Assembly: GCF_015832195.1 (NCBI RefSeq)
Contig: NC_052018.1
Coordinates: 61,441,666-61,505,665 of the forward strand
Length of the DNA: 64,000 bases
From: Motacilla alba alba
Lineage: Eukaryota; Chordata; Aves; Passeriformes; Motacillidae
Reading direction: 5' to 3'
A program made the position numbers and the translations under genes. Each line of letters starts with the position of its first letter. Position 1 is the first letter of the stretch. Below the pieces are notes generated by a model, which was not told the origin of the DNA, searched no databases, and worked only from the letters and a program-made list of their open reading frames with translations. Positions 38,684-49,858 of the stretch are shown in pieces.

Positions 38684-39213
38684 ACATTTTTCTGCATGAA
38701 TGCTTAAGTGTCCATTGTCTGATTTTAAAATATCCAGGCCCTACTTGTACTGTACTTACTTTTCTACAGGTACTGCAGGTCTGCTTGAATGATGTAGCAT
38801 AGCTGAGTAGCAGGAAGCAAAGTAAATGACCAGCAGTATCACTGCTATTGCTGTAAGAGGCTGCAGGCTAAAAATTCCTCTCTGACAGGAAAACAACTTA
38901 TACTACCATGTACAAGCAGCTAAGCTGCAAAGAGGTGATGCTGCTCCAAAAGTGAAACACATTAAAAATGGCACACCATCTTCTCAGGAATTATGTTTTC
39001 CAGGTGTAGGTGTTCCCAGGACACAGAGAAAAGGGAAGGTGGGTGCCTGACCTGATAGAAGAAATTATGAGAACCATATTGGTAGGCTGCAACTAGAGAA
39101 AACATCACTTCTCTCAGCCACCCGAACAGTGGCACTCTGCTTCCAAGCAAGCTGAATGAGAGGGCTCTGATGCAAGAGGTGTTTACCTTTTTCTAGAATC
39201 TGCATCTCCTGGG

Positions 39214-39460
39214 TCATAGAACCAGTGAGGCTTGAGGTCCTCCTGTCCAACCCCACTGCCCAAGCAGGGTCAGATAAAACAGTCTGCCCAGGGTTGTGTC
39301 CAGATAGTTTTTGAATATTTCCACAGATGGAGGCTCTGCAACATCTCCGGGCAATCTATTCCTGTGTTTGACCAGACTCACAGAGAAAAAGTGTCTCCTT
39401 GAATTCAGATGGAACTTGATAGTATTTCAATTTGTGCCTCTTGTTCTGTGTTAAGTGGAA
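39214..39460 (-). mobile_element. CR1 LINE fragment, minus orientation
   Basis: The + strand begins tcatagaaccagtgaggctt and passes through the CR1 blocks cctgtccaac, ttgaatatttccacagatgg and gggcaatctattcctgtgtt. The copy is diverged and truncated. Confidence 0.92.
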
Positions 39461-42400
39461 TTACATTTTTCTTGGGTAAAAAACACAGGCATCTTACCCA
39501 TGTGGCACAACAAGTATGAAGAGATAGTCCAGGTGCAGTGAAAAGGCTCAGAAGACACAAAACAGAAAACACAAACCTTGAAATGTAATCAAAACCCAAT
39601 ACAGCTCCTTCTTTGTTAAGTGACTCATTCTTTTTTGACTGTGAGAAGACTAAGTCTCCCAAAAAGATTCCTGCTCTGTAACCACACCAGAAAATTCAGG
39701 GTGAATGAGCACGACTTCACCAGAGATGAGGAAAGTCTCTCTTTAGGTCTAAGGTGTCCTAAAGCATATATGAAATCCCACTCAGAAAGCTTGCATGGGC
39801 TTAAATATTCAGTATAGATGAGTCTAAATCTTCCAGCTCTGGGATAAGAGGGACCATTTGGAAAAGATCACCTTCAATTGGTGGAGGAAAAATAAGAGAG
39901 AGAAGCTCTACAAATTGTAAACAAAAAAGGGCTAAGGTGAAGGAGTTGTATAGAAGAGGGGCCTAGTCCCCCTCATCCTGCTCTTGCATTTCTTGAAGTC
40001 CAGGGAACACCATGATTAAAGAAAATCTGAATGCAAACAGACCCCAAAAGATACCTACCTCCTCATTGACAAATGACTTTTGACTTCCTTCATCCCTTCA
40101 GACTTGACTGTTTAGTCAGCATTATTTTCATGTCCTGTCTCTCCACAGAAGTGATTTTTCTTCTATACAAGCAGATAAGAGACCTCAAAAGACTAGAAAG
40201 ACACAGGAAGTAGAGAACTTTGCTTTAACTTACTTATCTGCCTTTAGTTCAGAAAACCATTTCATCATGCTATCAGTCCACCCTACCACATCTTGGAGCC
40301 AGACCAACTATCTGGGACTCCAAGAGTAAGGTCTTTTAACTCCTATATCCAACAAGTGGATTATCTGTTTTACAAGTGCCGTGCCAAAGCTGCCTCTGAC
40401 TCCTCAGCCAGGAAGATCAAATACCCATTTACATCTGGGTTAACTGGAGATGGATTTTGGTAGAAGAGTTGAATGATGACAGTCAGCCTCCCACTCTTCA
40501 CAAGTTTCTCCATCATCAGTATTCCACCACTTGCTTCACACAGAGAATTTTCTGATTAAATTTCATGAAGACACTCCAAACGTGAATTTGGAGGTAGGAC
40601 TGGAAGAGGGGAAAAAGCAATATTAAAGCAGAAAATCCAAGCCATTGCCTTGTAAGGCAATGCTGGAATTAAGGCTGGTGATGCAGCTTGCATTCAGCCC
40701 CTTATGTTTGCATGCTGCTGTTGTCTTCAAACACATGGTGCACTCTGTTCTTCCCCACAGGATGCACCTGCACCTGCACAAGGAAAAAAAGGTTGTGCAG
40801 CAAAGGAGAAAATTTTAATTCTGGCATTTCCCAGTACAGTTTGCCTATCAGACATCCAGGTTTTGGACACATAGCTATGTCTCATTTGCTAGGATTTAAA
40901 AGAACAATCAGAAGAACAAAGGAGTTCCTCATGGAGTACCTGTTTCCATGTTGTGCACCAGGAAGTTGCAAACTCATTCCCTGCCACTTGAATTAGGATG
41001 GCAACTTACAGAAAAGGGATGATGGTATCAACTCTATGTCCAAACATTAGTGAAGATTGAGAGAAACATCATGCCTGCAGGTTTCACAAACATTCAGACT
41101 GCATGCATTCAAACACTCAGGTGCAAAATGCACATGTAGACACATACATTTACTTATCTGTATGCAAGGCTTATATTTATGTAACCTTGTGCTTTATTTT
41201 CTGCACAGTCTGCAGAAAATGAGGCATAGGCTCTCTGTGTCTCATTTCTCTGGATTCATGGGACTGAATTGAGTGGAGGTAGAACACAGTTGACTGAAAT
41301 AAGGTGTCCCTTCAAATCATTTGGATATCTTAGGACCATAGGAATTTCCTAAGGCATCAAAAGTGGATGCAATTCCTGATACTTAGATTGTAAAATCCTT
41401 TCCCAAAGTCTTCTCTGTCTGTGATGTAAGCTTAGACTCCCGCCTCACACGTACATGATACATTTAGATACCTTGAATGTAAGTCTCTATAATCTAGGGC
41501 TGACATCTTTACTGCCACCAGAGAAATAGTAACATTTGGGATATTGGGCACCTTCAAAAGAAGCCTTCTTGAGCTTAGGCTCTCATGCTTATCCCCCACT
41601 CCAGAGTTTGGTGCTTTTTGCTCCATCCCACCATAGAAAACTCTGACTCAGACCTTTATCTTTTCCATCCCTACCCCTTATCTCTGCCTCATTTTCATTC
41701 CCTCTCCATGCCTAGCCACCATTCCTGACCTCATCTAGCTATTTCTGTTTTAATTGAACAAGCCCCAACCTTTGATTTGCTCTCAAAGTCCCTATTTAAT
41801 TTCCTCTCCATCCCTCAACCCACTTCTCTCAGTCAGCCAATTTCAGTATACCCCTTCTAATTCTTCCACATTTTCCTGTCTTACCTGCAGTGGTTGTTAT
41901 TGCAGTAAGTCCCATCAAAACTCATCTAGCCTCAGTCCCATCCACATGCCCCACCTTGTTTTAGTCTCTGTAAATACAGAGAATCAGAATGAGAGAAGGA
42001 AAATCTACAGTAAGCTACAAGAAAAAAAATACAGAATTCATAAAGTCCGATGATGACCTCAATTCACAGCTGTAACCATGGAAAGTCTCAGGATGAACCT
42101 TCCATGACCAGAGGTCCTTGAACTTTTGGGACTTCAGCAAGCTGTCTGCACATCTCTTGTTGTGTGGAAATACGGGCTGTCAGCTATGATGGAAGGACAT
42201 TTGGAACTAGGTTAAGGTGAAATAATGAGTCAAAATAAGCTGTTGACCCTGTGCTTCATGAAAGCAATGCACCAACTATAATGTAAGCGATATTTTCAGT
42301 AATTTGCTCATGTTCTCTGAGAACAGGCATTGTCAGTAATTTTTTTTCTGCCTCTGCAAGCAAGGTCTTGGGGGAGAAGCCTTCTCAGCTGTCTGACCTC

Positions 42401-42573
42401 TTCTCAGAGCTATTATCCGATGGGCACTTATTTCTGGGAACTGTGAAAACTAAAGAGATAATGAATTCACGCCTGAGGAAGAGCAACTTCTAGCTACGTA
42501 GCAATGATGCACAAGACAATTTTTACTGCCATGGTGACTTTCTGTGATAGCTGCTTTAACATAACCCAAGAAC

Positions 42574-42615
42574 CAGTGGTTCTGTTCTGGACACAGTCAC
42601 AGAACAGAACCACTG
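42574..42615. repeat. Perfect 16-bp inverted repeat
   Basis: Arms cagtggttctgttctg (42574-42589) and cagaacagaaccactg (42600-42615) are perfectly complementary and separated by the ten-base loop gacacagtca. No known element boundary is visible around it. Confidence 0.95.
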
Positions 42616-43080
42616 CTTTACGTAAGATCTTTCTTCTGTCTCTTCCTCCCATGATTACTACCTGTGTACGCCAGGCAGAAGACGCCACACTAATGTAATG
42701 TTTGCTGATACAAACCCATAGCAAAAATGTTAGTTTATGAAATTATACCAACCAAAGTTGTCCACACTTTGTATTTCATATTTACCTCCTTACAACATGA
42801 ACAGCTGGCTTTTCCTTTTGTGTGTGTGTGCATTTGGCTCTTCAGAGTTCCTTACACTGTATCCAGTTTGATGAAATAGGATTTGAAATCTTCTTCTTTG
42901 GGCATCATGGAACTGATGGACAAGACTGCATACCCTGCATTGACAGGTAGTATTAGGGAATGTAGAACATCCTGTTGATCACCCAGAACTCTGTTGCTTT
43001 TGAAACTGAACCACTCCACAGGATGTGACTGTGGTCCACAATTCTGACACTTGTAGTAAAGCCAAGAACTTTGGAATTTA

Positions 43081-43147
43081 GGTTTTTTTTTGTTGGTTTG
43101 GTTTTTTTTGTTTTTTTTTTTTGTTTGTTTGTTTTTTGTTTTTTGTA
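43081..43147. repeat. T/G-rich low-complexity tract
   Basis: T runs interrupted by single G residues (TTTG and TTTTTG units), in non-coding DNA. Confidence 0.9.
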
Positions 43148-46100
43148 GTGGGATTGTATCTCTTCAGCCTTTTGCTTAAAACTAGATCTCTAATTTCTTC
43201 TAACGCTAAAGCCAAAATGGATAGTTTAGGGATTCTGCTTGGGTTATGTATACTGTAATGTTAAAAAGCTAATACTGATGTTAAAAGCTAATAATAAAAT
43301 TACTGCTTCATAGCTCAGTTCCATATTGTAGGGAATTCCACACAGTTTTTTATATGGTTCCTCTTAAAATATTGCTATCAAATGTCTCCAATTACAGCAT
43401 GAGGAAGTATCACAGCTGATAAAACCCCCATCGGTGTTGTTTATTATCTGGGAATAGGAATTCTTATTTCTGTCCTGACTGTTCTGGTTTTGGTGCTGAT
43501 ACATCACAGGAGACCAGGTGGTTTGCTGCAGCACCACACCAGGTTATTCCATTCACTGCAAGTGACAATTTCAGCTTCCCATCATACCCAGGCAGGTCTC
43601 TTAACCTGAGAAGAGAATATTACTTTTTATTACAGTGAGGCCACTTGGCTATCACAGGGTGAACTCTGAACAAATAAGAACATGCTGCTACTCTGGTAGC
43701 AATGTGGCAGACCACAGCTAAGGTGGCTATCGTGTGTTTCCAGGAGGACAATTTCTGACTACAGGAAAAGGAAACCCACCTTTGGTAGGCTTTCTGGTTA
43801 CATTTTTCTCTGAATTTTGTTAGCAGTCAGTCCTTATCACATGTGTCATCAGAACAGAGTGAAAACTTCAGAGGATCTTCTGAAAGCAAAAAATTCAGAA
43901 GAGGGAGCAATTTTTAAATAAAAAGTCTGACAAGATAGAGAAAAAGATCCATGGGAAAAGGGCAACCACTGTTGGAGAGGTGATGAAATCTTCATATGGA
44001 CAGCTGACTATCATACAGGTAGCTGTCTGCAAGTCTCTGTGGATGCTAGGTAAAAAATTGCTTTTTCTGCCTCTCTGTTACTCAGAAATGCTAATTCTCT
44101 TATAATATTTTTTCTATAAATACATTGTTTTTATTGTTTTAATCAGTTTTTACCATTCACTGTGATAAATACAACAATTTAAATCTCACTTCTGAGTGAA
44201 ACCAATTCCAAGTTCTACATGTTCTTCTACAAAGGGAGAGGAAAAGAGATTATTTTCTGTTTCTAACTTGAGGCGGCAGCATGTTAGTCTGCACAGTTCA
44301 CAAATTCTAAACACGGCTGACTCCATTGAGCTCTGCTTCCTCTGCTAGGTAATAATATGAAAAGGTTTCTATGAAGGGTTTCACACTTTCTAAACAAAAC
44401 AGGCTCTTCAGCCAATAAGTCTATTTACAGAACTGATCCAACGGCTGCTCAAAACTCTTCCTTCCTACAACCCACAAACCTCCCACCAACTTCCTTGACA
44501 AATGCAACAGTTCATGTTCAAGCCCTGCTCCTTCAGTATCCCACAGGTTATGCTGAAAATTATAAAACTGTATTTAAAAAAAAAGAATTAAACCAAATCC
44601 AAGCAATTTCCAAGTCAGGTGATCAGAGAAGATGTTCTTATAACACAGATTAGGCATTTTTCTGTTTTTCCAAATGCTTGCTGCACAGTCTTGGGCCATG
44701 TCAGTCTCTCCACCATAAAGATTTTGCAAGTGCAGCTGTGCCTGTGATTCACCTACTAGATTTCTTCAGCACAACTGGTGACCAGGTGAGAAAGCAACCA
44801 CAGTATCATTCAACAACTTTGCAGGGCTGTACTCTGAGGTGTACACAATGTTACATGATACAATACAGGGATGCACACCCATCTTGGGAGCTACAGACAC
44901 CAGAAGACACGGCATTTGAGAAGTCCTTGGGTGTGAGAAAGAGCAGAGCAGCCACTATTTCTCCACAGATCATCAGGAGGATGATTTTGAGATAAAGACC
45001 AGAGGTCTGCTTTTTCCAAAAGGCCTCCTACCCAGTGCAGTTTTTGGACTGTGCAGTTTATCTCAAATTAAGTATGGGTGATACTGATCTGCCTCCCAAA
45101 GATGTTATTAAGGGCAACTTACATCAAGATGAAAAAAACACCATGACTACAGTAAAGGAGCAACAGAAGCAGATCTGTTTTGTTTCTTACTCTGCAAGTT
45201 TAGTGCAGTTGTACAATTGCCCTCAATACAGGGAGATGCAAAATAATGAGGCAGAGCTTCCTGAGGCGAAAAGATGGAGTGGGAGAGCCCTGTTCAAGGC
45301 AGGGAGAGGTAAGAAGGGGCTGGAGCAGAACAGCAGCACACCATCTATTTGAGCTTAAATAGGAAGGTCACCAACAATTGATTTTCCATTTGATAGTCTA
45401 ATGAATGATAGTTTAAAATTCAGTGTGCTCCACTCTCTAAGGTGCTTTATTACCCTTTCAAAATTTTTTCTAGTCACTCTCTCTGAAAGCACATGGTGGC
45501 AAAAGGCAAGAATGCAGCCCAAAGAGCAGGCACACTGAAAAACAAGCTTGTGGGGAATGTGGGGGAAAGGCAACCTAGGGAAAATGGTGCTGAGAGTCAG
45601 AGGGTGAAGTGTAGGGGAAAGCAGCATTGTAAATTTTGGCAGGAAACCATGATTAATAAGTTCTGGTTTTTCACTGGTGTGGGAGAAATTAAGGTCTTGA
45701 GAACTGAAACTTCCCAGTCCTGCCCAACCCTACAAACTCAGAACTGGAGTCAAGAGGAAGCTGTGCTGCTGCACAGAAAAGGAAGCTTAATAATTTGGGT
45801 TGAAGATATGAGTGATAGGATCTCCTTTCTTTTCTATTAATGTTTATGTATCATTATTAACAAGACTTATTAAAAAAATATTGATGACACCAGCAGAACT
45901 CAAGTTCAGCTCTGGTATTTATTTTTCCTTCTGTGTCTCTCATCTGTCAAAACTCCCAGGTTGGCACATTATAATTTTTTTAAGCTGAGTATTTCCCTGT
46001 AGGGACCAGGCCTATTTATCTCAGATGCTCTGAGCCCAGCACCCATGAACAGCAGCAAAGACACCACTGGCTGGCAGACAGCAGTGATACAATACTGACA

Positions 46101-46364
46101 CAGTATTTGCTAATTCTCTCTGATCATGTCACTGCAGCAAGCTGAAACAGGTTTCAGGGCACTTCTATTAATTGTTCTCTCGCAGCATCAGGACAAATAG
46201 TACATATACACCTCACTCGGGCTCTGTGATTTTTTCATCTTTGCAGTCACACTGACGGCTCTCCATGTCTGTGCTCTTTGTATTTCCATCAGACATCTCA
46301 GGGCATTAATTAGCAGTGGCATGATGATTTCTGGGACTTTCAAGGGTATTTCAAGCATCTCCAT

Positions 46365-46498
46365 CCCTGGAGATTTTCAAAGCTGGCAGGAGAAGGCCCT
46401 GACCAATCTGATCTATCTTTGAATTTGTCCTGGCTTAGGCAAGAGGGTTACACTAGAGACCTCCAGAGTCCTTTTCAGTCCGGATTGCTCTGTGATTT
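46365..46498 (+). mobile_element. CR1 LINE fragment, plus orientation
   Basis: It starts at ccatccctggagattttcaa and ends with gtccttttcagtccggattg and ctctgtgattttt, the diverged CR1 3' end. It is short and old. Confidence 0.85.
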
Positions 46499-47544
46499 TT
46501 GATGTCTACTTGAAAGCAGTGGCATTTTGGCCTCAATTAGAGTTTCTTTTAAGACTGGGAGATCCACACTTTTAACTGCAGGCTCAAGGGGGTAAGACTC
46601 ACAGATTAAAGTTCCATTTCAGGACCATGGAGAACCAAATCTAACCCAAATTTTGTATAATTACACAGTTTTACACTAGGGAAGCATTCCTGTGATTTTA
46701 TAAGCAGCCATGGTCCTCCTCCAGACAGAAGACAATGCTCTAGCAAGGCAATATGCCCCTCCCGGTCCTTTTTGACAATTAAGCATTATGCCTAGATCCA
46801 TAAACCTCCTTCCTTCCTTAATTATGAATTGCTGCAGAAAGTTAAGGTGATGGAAACTGGAATCAGCTAGTCTGCTCAGCTTTGTATTGTGTAATGAACT
46901 GTGGCAGAAGGTCTCCCAATCTAGCAACATCCAAGCTAGGGCCCCAGGAAGACCCAGGCTCAGCACTGCAGATCCCTCATATTGTATTTCAATGTGTCAT
47001 TCACTAGTTACAGACGCATCCCAAGGGCTGCAGGAAACAGTGGGTGTACATCTTCTGTTACTACACACTGACACCTTCACATTTGCTTTGCTGGGAATAA
47101 ACATGTTTCACATCCAAAAAAAGAAAGCCAAGGACGTGCCATAAGGCATGGTAGAATGCCAGGAAAAACTTATGAAAACAAACAAAAAACCAAGTATGTT
47201 CAAGGCCTTTTAACAAAGCCACAGCAAACCTGGAAGGAGTTAAAACCCTCGTTCTGCAGCTTTCAAGTCAGCTGAAGGCACTTCAAAAGACCTTTCTTAG
47301 CTGCCATATAGGAGATGGGCTGATTCTTTCCTTGCTAGCTAGGCCCATTTCCCAGGCAGTACCTCTGGCACTGTGATTGTGCAGGTCCAAGAAAATCCTC
47401 CAAGAATATGTGAAAAAGCCATTGCTACTGTAAGATCCAGAAAGCAACGAATGGCAGGAATCTGATTACAATCAATGTGGTTTGGACCCTGCTCCACACA
47501 GTCTTGTGATGACACAAAATGTTGCAGAACTCAAAAGGTATTTT

Positions 47545-47656
47545 TAGAAAAACAACAACAACAACAACCAAAACCAACAAAAAACACAACCAAAAACCAA
47601 CCAAACCAAAACAAAAAAAAACCCCACCAAAACCCCCCAAAACAAAAAACAACATA
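47545..47656. repeat. A/C-rich low-complexity tract
   Basis: CAA repeats grade into AACC/AAAC-rich sequence. Frames through it encode only Q, K, P, T and N runs and are not genes. Confidence 0.9.
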
Positions 47657-48342
47657 AAAGGGGGCAAGGGAGAAAAGCTGCCTTTTTCTGTGGGCATGGC
47701 TTTGTCACTTGTAAACCTGCAGAGACCTTTGCACTGAACCAGTAACTCAGGAGGTAGCAGTGTTTCACAGACATAAAGAGGAGAGTTGCTGCCATTCAAT
47801 TAGTGAACACATCAGGTGAATGAGAAATTCTCCCAAAAAGTGAGACACCAGCTGGGACCAGCTGAACAAAATGATCTTGTGATGCAACACCTTCATTTTC
47901 ACAAGATTTGTGGTCAATAAGGAACAGGCAACTCCTCAGGAATCCTTGCTCCAATGGTTACAGGCTGTTTTCTTGTTGTGTTCCTATCCATCCATTCCAG
48001 CCAAATTTCTAGGGTTATTCAGCAAGCACGCTCTGGACAGCTTTAGAGTGACATCTTTTAGGCTATGCTGCAGCTGTTTTTCACGTGAAGAGAAACACCA
48101 GATCCGTAACAATCCTGGAAAGGTCTACCCAGATTTCAAGTTCCCAGTCTAAAAGCAGTATAGCCAACTACATAGCCAAACTTAAATTTTCAGAAGGTAT
48201 GAGTCAGGTCTCCAAAATCAAAGGATTGTATTGGTTCAGGTCAAATTTAAGGACCATAATGCTCTGACTTGGCTGGACCAAGAACCCATTCATTAACTTT
48301 GCTTGCCTAGACACAAGCAAATATGGAAGGACTGCCTCAATA

Positions 48343-48406
48343 GGGTTTTGTTTGTTTGTTTGTTTGTTGTTTCTTGAGGGTTTTTGTTTGTTTGTTTGTT
48401 TGTTTA
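48343..48406. repeat. (TTTG)n low-complexity tract
   Basis: Two TTTG arrays are separated by a short unique piece. Confidence 0.9.
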
Positions 48407-49314
48407 GTTCAGTGTGGGTTTCTCAAACTTGTTTTTCAGATAGTTTCTCCTGCTCCACAGCTTTACTCATGCCTTTGAGGCCTCCTGTGAAGTACTCGGG
48501 GCTGCAGTGGAACACAGATGTCTGCAGCATTAACAAACTGAGCTGAAATAAATAGAATTTAAAACAAGAATTGCATTTAAACCAAAGGTTTCAGAAACAA
48601 AGGCTGCGGGCTATTTTATATGCCAAGTCTTGCCAAAAGAATCAAGGCATATCCCTACCCACCCAGGTTAAAAAAAAAAAAGGCTATCACTGTATCAGTA
48701 ACCCTTCAATGCTTTTATGTTTCTCTTAATGGAAATTTTTCACAGAGGCTGAAAACACGGGTTCATGATTTGCCCTGGCAGGGAGCGTAGCTCACCACGG
48801 GTGGGACAGCATACTGAGGGCTCACCTCATCTTCTCTCTGTCATCATAGCACACCTTTACAGTATCCAAATCTCCAGCTTACGTGGAAAACACAAATTTG
48901 GGGTGCAGCTGTTGGGGCCGGTACTTCCAGGACACCGGTACTGAAGCCATCCAACAGGGTTTCGCGGCCCCCCAGCCAACCTCTGCACGCCGGTGCCAGC
49001 GCACCTCGCGTGTCCCCGGGAAGCCGAGAGTCCCTGGCAGTTCTTCGGAGGCGGCGGGAGGACGGTGCCACCTCGCGGCCCGACGCCCTCATTGCCTCGG
49101 CCGGGGCGGGCCGCGCAGCGCTGCCGAGCCCGGAGCCGCTGTGGGTTACGGCGGGGCTTTCCCAGCGGCCGGCCAGGCCGGCACGGCCCGAGGCTCGGGC
49201 TCCGTCCCGCCAGGAACAGCTCCGTGAGGGCGAGGGCCGCGCACAGCAAAGGGAAGGCTCCAGGGTGACCTGACCGCGGCATTCCAGTACCGGAGAGCCG
49301 ACAAGAGAGCAGGA

Positions 49315-49590
49315 GGGGGGCTTATTACAAGGGCATGTAGTGAGAGGACAATGGGGAATGCATTCAAACTGGAAGAGGGTAGATTTGGATTAGGTATTAG
49401 GAAGGCACTGTTTGCTGGGACGGTGGTGAGGCACTGTAGCAGGTTGGCCAGAGACGCTGTGAATTCCCCACCCTGAAAGTGTTCGAGGTCGGGCTGGATG
49501 GGGCTTTGAGCACCCTGCTCTGCTGGGACGCGTCCCTGCCCAAGGATGATCCTTAAGGAGCCCCCACATGATCCTTAAGGAGCCCCCTCA
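49315..49590 (+). mobile_element. CR1 LINE fragment abutting the RSPH3 promoter
   Basis: It contains the CR1 blocks acaagggcatgtagtgagag, ttcaaactggaagagggtag and gggctggatggggctttgag. The 3' end is altered: a 22-bp unit (atgatccttaaggagccccc plus two bases) is tandemly duplicated at 49546-49589 where the normal end would be. It lies immediately upstream of the RSPH3 promoter motifs. Confidence 0.9.
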
Positions 49591-49736
49591 GCCCGCGCCG
49601 TCGCGTGACCGCCCGCGGCCGCCGGCCGGCGCACGCGCGGTGCGTTGCCCGGGAGACGGACGCCGTTAGCGCTCCCTCAGGCGCGCCCGCCCCGCCCCGC
49701 CCCGCGCGCAGCCCGAGCGGCAGCGCGGAGCCCACC
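49591..49736 (+). promoter_or_regulatory. RSPH3: RSPH3 CpG-island promoter
   Basis: This is very CpG-dense sequence between the CR1 and the RSPH3 start codon, with no TATA box and GC-rich runs (ccccgccccgccccgc, possible SP1 sites). It belongs to a CpG-rich zone running from about 48,960 to 50,100. An X-box lies inside it. The exact start of transcription cannot be seen. Confidence 0.75.
49644..49657. promoter_or_regulatory. RSPH3: RFX-type X-box
   Basis: The sequence gttgcccgggagac fits the ciliary X-box consensus RYYNYY, spacer of 1-3, RRNRAC at every position, with a two-base spacer. It lies 80 bases upstream of the RSPH3 start codon. RFX factors bind such sites in front of many cilium genes, so it fits a radial-spoke gene. 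Binding is inferred. Confidence 0.7.
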
Positions 49737-49858
49737 ATGGTGCCCGCCGGAGCGTCCGAGCTCGCCGCGCCCGCCGGCGGGCCCTACAGCTTCTCCAGCC
49801 AGCCCCGCTCCCTGCCCCCCCGCCCCAAGTACCGAGAGCAGTCCAATGCCGCCGAGAC
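49737..49858 (+). CDS. RSPH3: RSPH3 coding exon 1
   Basis: It encodes 40 residues plus two bases, ending RPKYREQSNAAE, which aligns with human RSRYRDSLTQ. The donor gtgagt overlaps the GAGAC-GT end. It is extremely GC-rich. Confidence 0.9.

Larger units (their letters stand above)
37729..38700 (+). other. TAGAP: TAGAP 3' UTR
   Basis: AT-rich non-coding sequence follows the stop codon. Candidate poly(A) signals are ATTAAA at 38157, AATAAA at 38401 and AATAAA at 38678. The last is followed by a GT-containing stretch and is the likely main end. Several tttatg/tttat patches are present but no dense AU-rich element. Confidence 0.65.
38701..49310. other. Spacer between TAGAP and RSPH3
   Basis: No gene is recognised in these 10.6 kb. 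Open frames (for example 40688-40996 and 44678-44995 on the + strand) have no known domain. The stretch contains two CR1 fragments, T/G or A/C low-complexity tracts and one strong inverted repeat, listed separately. GC and CpG content rise from about 48,900 toward the RSPH3 promoter. Confidence 0.6.

Noticed and set aside
47475..47799. Q/K/N/P-rich frames on + and hydrophobic frame on - across the A/C tract
   Set aside because: Pure composition effect of the CAA/AAAC low-complexity sequence.
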